Shown: in pieces, positions 38,366 to 50,300 of the stretch | Layout: every line of letters starts with the position of its first letter | Numbering within the stretch: the first letter of the stretch is position 1 | Source: Panagrolaimus kolymaensis | Lineage: Eukaryota > Nematoda > Chromadorea > Rhabditida > Panagrolaimidae | Assembly (NCBI GenBank): GCA_028622995.1 | Contig: JAJQJQ010000017.1 | Span: 3,720,001-3,784,000, forward strand | DNA length: 64,000 nucleotides | Direction of reading: 5' to 3' | Position numbers and translations under genes: made by a program | The notes under the pieces: generated by a model | What the model saw: the letters and a program-made list of their open reading frames with translations, nothing else | The model's database searches: none | Told to the model about the DNA's origin: nothing

Positions 38366-41300
38366 AAAAAGAAAATAATTAAACCTCGAAAAATCATTTA
38401 TATCTGCCATTATCATTTTTTTGTAGTAGAACATTTGTCAACCCAGTGACTACATTTTTGAATTAATTTTTTTATCTTTCTTTTTGCATAATATTTTTTT
38501 TGACCGCTCAAATTAAGATTTTTGATACCTAAATCTTCTATCCACTGCCTTTTCTTTTATTAAAATTGTGCCTTATAAAACCATTATTTTTTTGCTCAGC
38601 GATATTAAAAAATCAAGTTTTCTCGTATATAATCGAGAAAATACCTGCCTCGTTCCTTATCCGGCTACTCCTTATTCTCTCTGTTCTTTCGAGAAGATCC
38701 ATTTCCAATTTAAATAAATGAAAAGCCAAATTTTTTTCTTTTAATTTTTAGCGTTTTTTGGAGTTCATCACCAAATAAAATACCTGTCTGGCGCTATTTT
38801 TTAAAAGTTTAAGTTTGTTGCTTCATTTTAATAAATTTTTCTGCTATTTTTTAAAGTTTCTTTTGCTTTTTTTTACCCGTGTGGCTTCCTTAAATTCATC
38901 CAGTTATTCTTCTCTTTCACTTATTCAGTTATATATATTCACTTACAGAATGTTAAAAAAAGCCAAATTTTTATAAAAATGATTTATAGATTATATTGCT
39001 TTGTAAATAAAAAATTATAAAAAAATTGATAATTGGGAAAAAAGCAATGGCAAATCGCAACACTGAAAAACGTTTTAAAAAAGTCGTGTGTTTGTTCGTT
39101 TGTGGATGTTTCTGTCCTAAATTGGTTTATTTATTGGTAGCACAAATATAGAATTATTTCAGATTTCTAGTTTTTAGCTAATTCAAATAATAAAAAAGAT
39201 GAAGCTGGTTTTAGTGTCTTGTCTCACTGTAACTTTAACTATATGAAACAAATTAAAAAAATATATAAACTAGAAATCTGATGGATTCATTCATAACAAT
39301 TTTTTATGCACACACATTTAAAAAAAACCAAGCGAAAAAATAATCTTTTAAAATTTAGGACACGTTCCAATCAAAATGTGTTGATCAAACAATTTATATT
39401 CATCGAATTCTCACAGAAATTAATGAACTTCCAAACGTTCGACAAATTGAGCTTGATTTTAGTTCATCTAATTCTGCAGAAGATGCCAGAATTGAATTGC
39501 TTAAAGTTAGAGAAAAGCTTGCGGCTTATGGAGTCACCATTGAACAAAATATTCATGAAGCTGATAGATTGTGTATTGATGGAGCTGAAATTTTAACACC
39601 TGAACAATTTCATGCATTAAAAGAGGGTAGAGAAAAATTAAAAAATACTTATCATAATTTGGTTGAATACACTGATAGAATTTTAAAAAGGTAAAAATCA
39701 AACTAAAATTAACAAAAAAAGAATAAGAGCAAATGCTTTGGATTTAGATTGGATATTGCCACTGCACTTTTGATTGAATTTTCAACAAAATCAAGTGAAT
39801 TTCATTCATGGATTTTTGCAAAATCTCGTGAACTTGAAGCCACAAGGCTTAGATCAGGTGATCCCACGAGATTGGCAGAATCCAAACGAGAAGCTAAACA
39901 GCATTATGACGATATTATCGCAAATGGAGATAAACTTCGTGAAATTGGACAACTTGCAGTTAAAATCGAATCTGAAGTTCGGAATTATATTGAAGAATTA
40001 AAACGTCAAGACCCTCATGCTAAGCTTCCACCTCTACATGCTCAGGAAGTTCAAAACACTGTTCAACTTATTAAAGTATAATTTTTTATTTGGTCATCTG
40101 TATCCCCATAAAAAATAATTTTTAGAAAGATTATGATAAGCTTATTCAAGATTCTCAAGCTTTGATTCAATTTTTAAATAAACTTAATAGTTTATCTATC
40201 AATCATGAACACAATATTCAAGAAGTTGACAAATGGCTTGCCAATCTTGAAGCTTCAACTTCTTCTGCCGTTGGTGCCAAAACAACACCGGATGAAAAAC
40301 TTAATTCATTATTGAATTTATCACAAGAAGCTGTAGCAAACCAACCCAAAATTGATGCAGCCATTGAATCTGCGAATAATTTAGTTTCAGCTACAAAATC
40401 CACTGATGCTCATGATAGCCTCAAAATCAATCAAGAAATGCTAATCGGGGAAATGAAAAGAAGATTTAACAAATTAAATGATAAAATAAATGAAAGTGTC
40501 GATTCAACTCGAGCTGAAATTGCGAAAAAAGATGGCGTGAATCAAGGTATTGATAATATTTTGGAATGGATTTCTGAAGCAGAAAAAGATGTTGCAAATG
40601 CACCAACTTTGCCATTGGTTAGCGAAAAATTAAGCAATTTAGTAAGCGCATTTTAAAATAATTTAGCGGCTAATTTAAAGTTAAATATTTCAGAAATACG
40701 AAGACCAACTAAAACAAAGTGAGCTTAATAGTCAAGAAAAAGTTTTAGCTGATCTTGGATTTCAAATTAATAATGTTTTGAGAAATTCCCCGCCTTCTGA
40801 AATTAATACCGAACTTGGAAATAAATATCGTAATGTTGAAAAACGCTTTGGACGAGTTAAAAGTATTAGAAAGGGATTGAGCGAAAACCTTCATGATGTT
40901 ATTGATGCCCTAAATGATTTAACAACTCAAAATAATGATATGAATAAACAACTTCTTCAACTTCAAGATGATTTGGATCGAACTGACACAACTGATGAAG
41001 GAGGAATACACAAAATTGAAAAAGATCTCGAACAAATAGTTAACTATGATTGGCCACAATTAACAGAATTAGCACAAAAAATATTATCGGTTCCAAATGT
41101 TGATGAAACTGATAGATTGCATGATATTATGACAGCCACGGAAAAATCAATTAATCGAGCTCAAAAACGACTTGCAGGTCGAATGAATGCTGGCAATCGA
41201 CTTGCAGCGGATAAAATTTCTTTCAATTCTAAAGCCGAGGAATTAGAAGCAGAACTTTCTGAAGTTGAAGGAAATATTCAATATCAAATTTTGGATGTTT

Positions 41301-44300
41301 CCATCGATGATCAAATTATTCAGCAGCAACAAGAAAATTGTAAAATTATTGAAGGAAAACTTCGAAAAACAAGAAGTGATTTGGAAAATTTGGAAAGAAT
41401 CGGAACTGATTTAATTCATGCTTCTGGTGTCAGCTCGAAGAGACGTTCAATTAGTTTAGATGCTGGACCCATTGGTTCTACCAATGATGGCATCAGTCAA
41501 GTAACTCGACGACTATTTGCATTAAGAAATCGTCAAGATGAAGCCGAGAGAGCTTTACACGATTTGAATCGAAATATTGATGAAACTTATGGAAAGCGTT
41601 GTGAATGGAATGCTCGAGTTGAAGATCTTCAACATTGGCTTCAAAATGAAAATTCACAATTAGCGTACCGTCAAAATTTGACCCTCGACAATGTTTCGCT
41701 TCTAACAGCTTCAAAAGAAATTAAAAATTCTGATAAACGTTTGCGTGAAAAGCAACCAGAACTAAGTGAAGTTCGCCACATCGCTGCTCAACTTATAAAT
41801 AAACTTCCAGGTGAAGGCCATGAAAATGAAATTGATCAAATTCAAACAATTCAACAATCAATTGGTGATAATTTTGAATCCCTTGAAAATGAAAATTCTT
41901 CTCTTGAACTTTGTGTTTCAACTGCGAATGTTTTATTAGCTGAATCAGGATCTCTCGAAAAATGGATTACTTCAAAAATGAGAGTAATGGATTTGTGTTC
42001 AGTTTCAGCTGATTCAAATTTAATTAACAACCATTTGGCTTTACTTGATGTCATTAAAAATGAGGTTAAAGATGAAAAGCCTAAATGGCAAAATCTTAAT
42101 GAAACAGCTGATCGATTATTACAATTATCCAAATCCAATTCTTTCAATAAAGAAATTACTGATAAAGTTTGTTTTGGATTTAGAGTTCACAAAAAATTCC
42201 TAAATTTTTTAGATGGATGCATTAAATAATAAATGGCAAAGCCTAGAAGATGCATTGAATAGTCGCAGCCAAGATCTCAACGCTGCCAAATCTTTGGGAT
42301 CCCAATTCAATGAAGCCCAAAAGAAAATAAAGTAAACAATCTCTTTTGATTTTCAGAAATATAAATTATTTAATTTTAGCAAAAAATTGGCTGAATTAGA
42401 AGCAGCTATCAGTGACATTACCAATACTCCAATTAATTCAGACTCAGATATTGAAAAACAAAATCAACTAATTGAAGTTGTTGAAAGACAATTGGAAGCT
42501 GAACTTGAGCCATTAGTAAATGAACTTTCAAAACTTACTTGTGAAATTGAAGAAATAACGGATGATCCAGCAGCTCGAAGTGAAGCTAAAAATCGTATGG
42601 ATGCAACTAAAACGGCTGTGGATGAATTAAAAAAGAAATTGGAAAGTGTTAAAAAAGCCGCTGCAAATGCTAAAAGTCAAGGAGAAGAGTTATTATCAGA
42701 ATTTGACAAAAAACTTGAATGGATTCGTAAAGCTCAAAAAGATTTTGACGAACTTCCCGCGGTTTCAGCAGACCCAGCAAAATTGAATAATCAAATAGAA
42801 GAATTTTCAAAACTTTATCAAGAAGTTCTCGAAAATGAAGGCCCCATGGTTTTAGCACGAGCTAAAATTGCTGATGAACTTCAGAAAAAACCTAATTCAG
42901 TTTTAAAACGAAAATTGGAATCCTTTGATGAAGAATGGAAGCCTTTGTTATCGGGTGTCAAAGATAGACATCAAGTTATGGAAAAAGCAAAAAAATTAGG
43001 AGATGAATTAGCAGATTTGGAAGTTAAAATTAAAAATGACCTTAACGATGCTTCACAAAAAATTGATGAAGCTAAAAATGCTGAAAAAGTAAGAGTATAA
43101 ATTTTTATAGAAAAAAATTAATATATTTTTTAGAATGGAAATGAAATGCCAGATCTTACTCCAACGGAAGATACGCTGCATTCGCTTCGTCCATCGCTTG
43201 ATGGGCTTTTGTCTATTGCAAAGAACTTGGAAACTATCGCTCCTGGATCCGATGCTAAAAAGCTTAATCGTGAAGCAGAAAATTTGGTAGCCGATGCAAA
43301 TGTTCTAAAAAAAGAATGCGAAAATCAATTAAAACTTTCCAAAAATCGTTATGATTTGCGCAATCAATTTGAAAAAAGTGTCATCGCTGCTCAAATGCTC
43401 CTCGAAAATACCCGTAACAATGCTGGTCTAAGTGAAGATCAAACTGATTCCAAGCCCCCAATTTTATCAAAGGATAAATTAAAATCCATTAGAGATGATC
43501 TCGATTCAAATTGGATTCGGCAACGACGAGGATTGGATGCCATTGGAAATAAACTCAAACCTATCATTGATTCAAAGGAAACTGAAGAAATTGATGATGC
43601 CTTAACTGATCTTGATAGATCTTACAATGAATTAAAAGATCAACTTCAAATTGCCGCCCATGGAATGCAGGAAGATGAATCTGCAGTTGGTCTCACATCT
43701 GAAAGAGGCCACCAACTTAAAGATGAAGTCGATGATCTTGGTGATCGAATTCGAGAATTATCCCCAGTTGGAAGAGATTCTGAAACCTTGAAAGATCAAA
43801 GCGATGAATGCGAAAATATTGCATCAGAAATTGAAGATAAAAGAAATGAAATTGAAATACTTGCGAATGAATGGAAAAAGCTTGAAGATTCTGGAAAAAC
43901 GACCAATAATCAAATTCCACAAAAAGAAATGGATCAAATGAAAAATAAACTTGATCAACAAAATGCCCGATTAGCTAAACGTAAAGGTGAAATCGTGGAT
44001 ATGGCTTTAAAAATAGATAAAACAACCAAGGATGCAAATAATCTCATTGATAAACTCAATGATTTAAATAACGAAGAGATTTTCAAACAACCCATTGCCT
44101 CTGAACTTGATGATTTAAGACGACAACAAACAGTTTTAAAACAACTTAAAAACGAAAGCTTAAAACCTTTGCTTGAAGAAGTTGAAAATGCTAGTGAACG
44201 GTGCAAAGATCTTATTAGAACAGCAGGAACCGGAGTTCCTACAAAAGAACTTGAAGAAACATTGAAATCTCTCGGAGATGCAACAAATGAGATAAATGCA

Positions 44301-47300
44301 AAAATGGAAGAACGTGATCGCATTATTGATTCCGCTATTCAAGGCCTTGGATCATATAACGACGCGTATAAAGCATTATTAAATTGGATAGAAGAAATTG
44401 AAGATTTGGTTTCAAATCAAAAACCTCCATCAGCTGATTATAAAGTTGCTCGAGCCCAATTACAAAACCATGACTTTCAATTAAAACTTATTGATGATAA
44501 ACAAAATAGGTAACATTTTAAATAATAAATGATTTCGAGTGTAATAATTTTTTTTAGCGTTGATGGATTTTTGGCAATGATTTGCAAAGTTGAAGCATTA
44601 ACAAATGATGAAAAAACAAAAGCTTCACTTCGAGCAAAAGCGGATGATATTTCAACGAGATATAATGATTTGGTTGAAGGTGCTAATCAACGTCGATTAC
44701 AACTTCTTGAAACAGCTCGATTAGGTGAAGAATACGCTACAATTGTTAAACCACTTTCGGAATGGCTTGATTCTGCGAGTAAAGAATTACACCAACTTAC
44801 TTCAATTCCAACAAATAGAGATAAATTGATGGAACAAATTCATTCTCAAGAACAATTAGCTGCCATAATTGATCGTAAACGCCCGGATGTCGATGAACTC
44901 GTTGCAATTTATTCAGATTTGATAAAACTCGTCGGCGCTGATGATGTTGCCGAACTTGAAAGCACCGTTCAAGATATCACTGAAAAATATAATGACCTTG
45001 GTGTTCGATGTAATAATATTGGCAACACTCTTCGCGACATGACTGAAAGCATCACAAATTTCCTTGAAGATGCTGATAGCCTTGCAAGATGGTTGGAAGA
45101 TGCAGAAAAGGAGATGGAAAGATTTGGAGAAATGTCAATTTATCCTGAAGAACTTGCAACCCAAAGTGAAGCCCTGGTTAATCTTGTTAGCGCAGTCACT
45201 GAACAACAAGACCTTGTTTCTCGTGTGGTTCAAGACAGCAATGAACTTTGTATGCATACTTCAGGTGGTGAAGCTGTAGCATTACAATATCGTATCGATA
45301 ACCTTCGTCAGAGATATGCCGAAATTTCAAAAGAAACCGAACAAAAAATTAATGTCATGACCGAAGCCATTCCGTTAAGTGAAGAAATTCAAACCGGTTT
45401 TGAAGATGTTTCAAACTTTGTTGATGGGTGTGAGGAAGATCTTGAAAACCTTGATAAATTGCCACTAGAAGAACAAAGCGAACTCGTGTCTCAAATTGAA
45501 GCTGATATGGTTAATATGAGAATGGAATTGGAAATGCTTAATGAAAAATCCATTCAACTTCAACATTTAAGCTCTAAACAAAAGGCTGATGAATTAGCTA
45601 AGCGAACCACAGAATTAAATCGTGCGTTTGATAATGTTAATAATAAAGCCCTTAGAAAAGCTGATATGCTTTCATTAGCTGAAAGGCAAAGCAAACAAGT
45701 TTTTGATGGTAATTTTTTTTAAACCAATTTATGTGAATATTCTTGATTGTGTTTATTTCAGATCTCGATTTTGCTCTAGATTGGTTCCGTGAAGCCCATG
45801 ATACTATTTTAGCAGCTGAACAACCTGCAATTGATACTGAGAGATTGAAAACTCAACTTAAAAATCAAAGTTTAATGAATAAAGATATCGCGGAACAAAA
45901 AGTTAATTTGAGAAATATCATTGCTCAAGCCACAAAAGTCGCTCGTGAACTTCGATCAACACTTGGAGGTGAAGAAGTTGTACTTGGAACAAAAATGGAA
46001 ACTGCGAAAAATTTAGCCGATACCACTGCTGAACTTGGACATGAGAGACTTGCAGAACTTGAACAAGCTTTTGCCCTTTGCACCGAACTTGATGATTCAT
46101 ACACAGATATCAGTGATTGGTTGGACACTAAGGATCGAGAGATTCGGTCTTGTGAACCAATCAACACTGGAATGTCTCCCGAACAGTTATTGTTCCACAA
46201 ACAACACAATAATCAAATGCTTCAAGCTTATCGAGATCAATATCAAATTATTGCTAAATTTGAAAGAAATGTAGCAACCTTGGCAGATTTATGCTCAAAC
46301 GAAGATGCCCAAAATCTCAGTGAAATTGCTTCAGGAATTATTGAAAGATTCAAGCAGCAAGAAGAAGAATTTCGTGAACGTGGTCGAATTTTGGATTCCA
46401 CCCTTGAGCAATCCTCCCAATTCACTGATCGCCTCGATACATTCTTATCTAATCTTGAAAGTGCAACAAATAAATTTCGAAATCCTGAACCCGTGTCGGC
46501 TCGTCCACCACTTTTAAAACGACAAATTGAGGATAACTCGGAATTTATAGCTTTATTCCAACAAAAAGAAGGCCACTATCAAGCTATGAAAGAGGATGCT
46601 CGAGTTTCGCTTGCACAAACTCAACCCGGAGATCCTACTGCTGATGAGGTTAGAAATAAGATTTATGCGCTTGATAGTCTTTGGGCTGAAATTCACGATG
46701 GTTTGAATCGACGTAACAATTTCCTTCACGATACTCTAGCAAAAGCAGAAAGATTTTGGAGTGAATTAGAAAATTGTCAAAGAGCTGTGGATGGATTAAA
46801 ACGAAATTTGGATTCCATTCAACCCAACACAGCTGATCCACAAATGTTAGATGAAAATAAAATGAAATTGGCTGAAACTGGGAGAGGCATAGAAGAAACT
46901 TCACCCGCCATAGATTCTTTGCGTCTAGCAACACAAAATTTAGTAGCAAATGTTGGAGAAGAAGGTAAATATGATGTTGAAAGAAATATGGTAAATCTTG
47001 AAAATGATTGGGCAACCGTAACTGCAATTTATTCCCAAATGTCCCATAATCTCGTAGATGCGATTTCAAGATCCATGGATTTCCATGAACTTTTACAACA
47101 ACTTCTTGTTTGGTTGGCAAATGCAGAACAACAAGTTGCAGCTCTTCCAGCGGAAGCTCTCACAGATCCAAATCAAATTCGAGCTGAATTGGATCGAATT
47201 AGTGCCCTTCGAGCTGATATTGATCAACATTCAATTATGAAAGAACAAGTCAATAGAGCCGCAGATGAAATTTATAAAAATGCAAATCCAGCTCAAACAA

Positions 47301-50300
47301 GTGCCGTTCGGGCTCCAGTAAACGATCTCAATGTTCGTTGGAATAAATTATATGCTGCATTAAATGAACGTCAACAAAGATTAGAGCGGGGTTTACTTGA
47401 TTTGGGACAATATGAACAAGCTCATGGTCAATTGGAAGCTTGGATGGATAAAACTGATGCAACTTTGGATGAAATCCAACCAAATTCTAAAGATCTTAAA
47501 ACTATTGAAATTGAATTATGCCGACTTAAAGTTATTCAAAATGATATTCAATCTCATGTTCTCAGTTTTGAAGCTATAAATAAAGCTGGAAAAGCTTTGA
47601 TCACAGCTGAACCACATTCAGCTTCAATAACTCAGCCAAAACTAGATGCCCTTGTGGATAAATGGCATTCACTCACAGATAAATCGGAACAACTTTGGAC
47701 GAAATTAGAAATTGCTAAAAATGAAGCAAGTAATCGTGATGGCGAACTTGATCAATGGGCCTTTTGGCTTGATGATCTTCTTAACGAACTATCACATAAT
47801 AAACCCATCGGTGGCCTTCCTGAAACAGCTCAAAGTCAACTGGATGATTTTTGCATTATTAAAGCTGATGTAGAAGAAAAACGCGATAAATTTGAAGTTG
47901 AACTTAAACAAATTTTGGATCAAATTGAATCAGCTAAATCTGATGCGGATAGTAAATGGATACAAGAAAGATATAATGAAATGAGAAAAAATTGGACTCG
48001 AGTCAATGAAAAATTAGTAGACCGTCAAAAGAAGCTTGAAATAGCGTTAGATGATGCTCATAATTTAAATAACGATATGCAATCCACCACAAGATGGTTG
48101 GATAATGCTGAAAACTACCTTAGTAATTTACCACAAATTTCCCGTTTACCTGAATCATTGAAAAAGCAAATGGATAATCATGCAACATTTGTTGTGAGTT
48201 TTTTTATAACGAAAAAATAAAGTAAAATTAAAAAACAATTTTTTAGGACAAAGTTGGTGCACAACGTGAAGTTATGTCAGATCTTAATTCAAGAGGTTCT
48301 AAAATTCAATTTACTTGCGAAAAGAAGGATGCCATTCCAATTAAAAATAGATTAATTTCATTGAAACATCGATTTGATAAAATTGTTAATCGAACTGCTG
48401 ATAGAACTAAAAGTAATTTTACTTTAGAATCTTTCATTCCTAATACAAATTTTTTAGATTATGAAAATGCATTGGGTGAATCTCAAACTTATTTCAATTC
48501 TCGCAATGAACTTATTGAGTTTCTTGATCGAACAAATGAAAATCTTAAAAAACAAGGTGGAATTCCTTCTGATTCAGCAACGGGCGATCGAATTCGTGAA
48601 ACACTTGAAGATCATAAAAATCTTCAAGAAGAACTTCATGACCGTAAACCACATTATGAAACCACGTTAAAACGAGGTCGAACCCTTGAAGAGCATGCCC
48701 CAATAGGAGAGAAATCACAAGTTCATGAAGCAAATGAAGAATTAACCAAAAAATGGAAACATATCAATCACGAGGCTTTACAACGTCAAAGATCCCTTGA
48801 AGAAGCTCTCGTACAAAGTGGTAAATTTGATGAAGCTTTTGCAGATGTTTCAAAATGGCTAAACACAAAATTACCCAAATTAGAAGAGGAAGTTGCTGCT
48901 GATAAATCTCAAGGTGATTTGGAAACTTTGACCCAACTTTATACAGAACATACAAATCTTATGGAAGAAATTAAACGACGCAAAGATGGAGTGGAAGCTC
49001 TTAAAAATCGAGCAGAAAAAATATTAGAATCTCCTGACACTTCTCAAAAAGAAAAAGACGATATTCGAAATGATTTGGATAAACTTAATGATAAATGGCA
49101 AAGACTTGAGGATGCTTCAAATGCTCGAGAAGGTCAACTTTCAGATGGGCTTAAAAATGCTGTGGATCTTGATGAAATGTTGCATGATCTTCAAAGTCAA
49201 GCTTCCGATGCTGAAGGTCGTCTTCGTCGTTTTGGAACTTTAATGCCTGAAGATGAAACCGATACTTTACAACTTCTTGAAAAGCTTAAAGAATTCGCAG
49301 AGGGTATTAAAGCCCATAATCGCCCTGAAGTGGATAGAGCCCTTGAATTGGGAAAGCAATTACAAGAAAAATGTCATCCTACTGCTGAAACACCTCTTCG
49401 AAATATTCTTCGAACTCTCAGTGGTCGATGGGATCAAATTGAAGAATCAGCAAAAGATAAAATGGATAAAGTAAATAAACATTTAGAAGAGCTTCGTGAA
49501 CATGATCAAAAGGTCAATGACTTGAAAGCCTTTATTGAAGATAAAGAAGCAGCATTGGATAACAAAAATATTGAACAAGATGCGGCTACGGTTCCACAAG
49601 TTGATACACTTATGGCTGCTCATGATTTATTCAAAGCTGATTTACATGAAAAACAACCAGAAGTAGAAGAAATTATTAAAGCTGCAAAGAAAGTGGCAGC
49701 AAAAACTGAGCCATCTATGGATCTCCCATCTCCCGATTCACCAACAAGTCCCTCACATAAAACTCGACCAATGCTCGCTCGTAGAGATACTAAACTCAAA
49801 CTTCTCCAACAGCTTGAAAAACAACGGAAATCAAAACGTCAACAAAAAACTGATGCAGTTGCTGAAAGATGGCGTAAACTTTGGGATCACACTCAAGCTT
49901 ATGAGGAAAAACTCAAACAAAGGAAAGAATATTTGGCTGAAATGAAACGGCTCGAAAATTTCACTTTTAATGAATGGCGTGAACGATATTTAGCTTTCAC
50001 CGATCATGGAAAAGCAAGAATCTCAGATCTCTTCCGTAGAATCGATACCACAGGTACAGGAATTGTTCCAAGACAAGATTTTATTAATGGAATTCTCAAC
50101 ACTAAATTCCCTACAACCCCACTTGAAATGGCTCGAGTTGCAAATGAATTTGATAAAGGTGATGGAAAAATTTCTGCTAAAGAATTTATGAATGCCCTTC
50201 GTTATGACCCAAAAAAGGTATCAAAAATAAATAATACATATAAAAATTAGAAATAAATTATGAATTATTTTAGCGTCCTCCACCTAAAACAGAATCGGAA

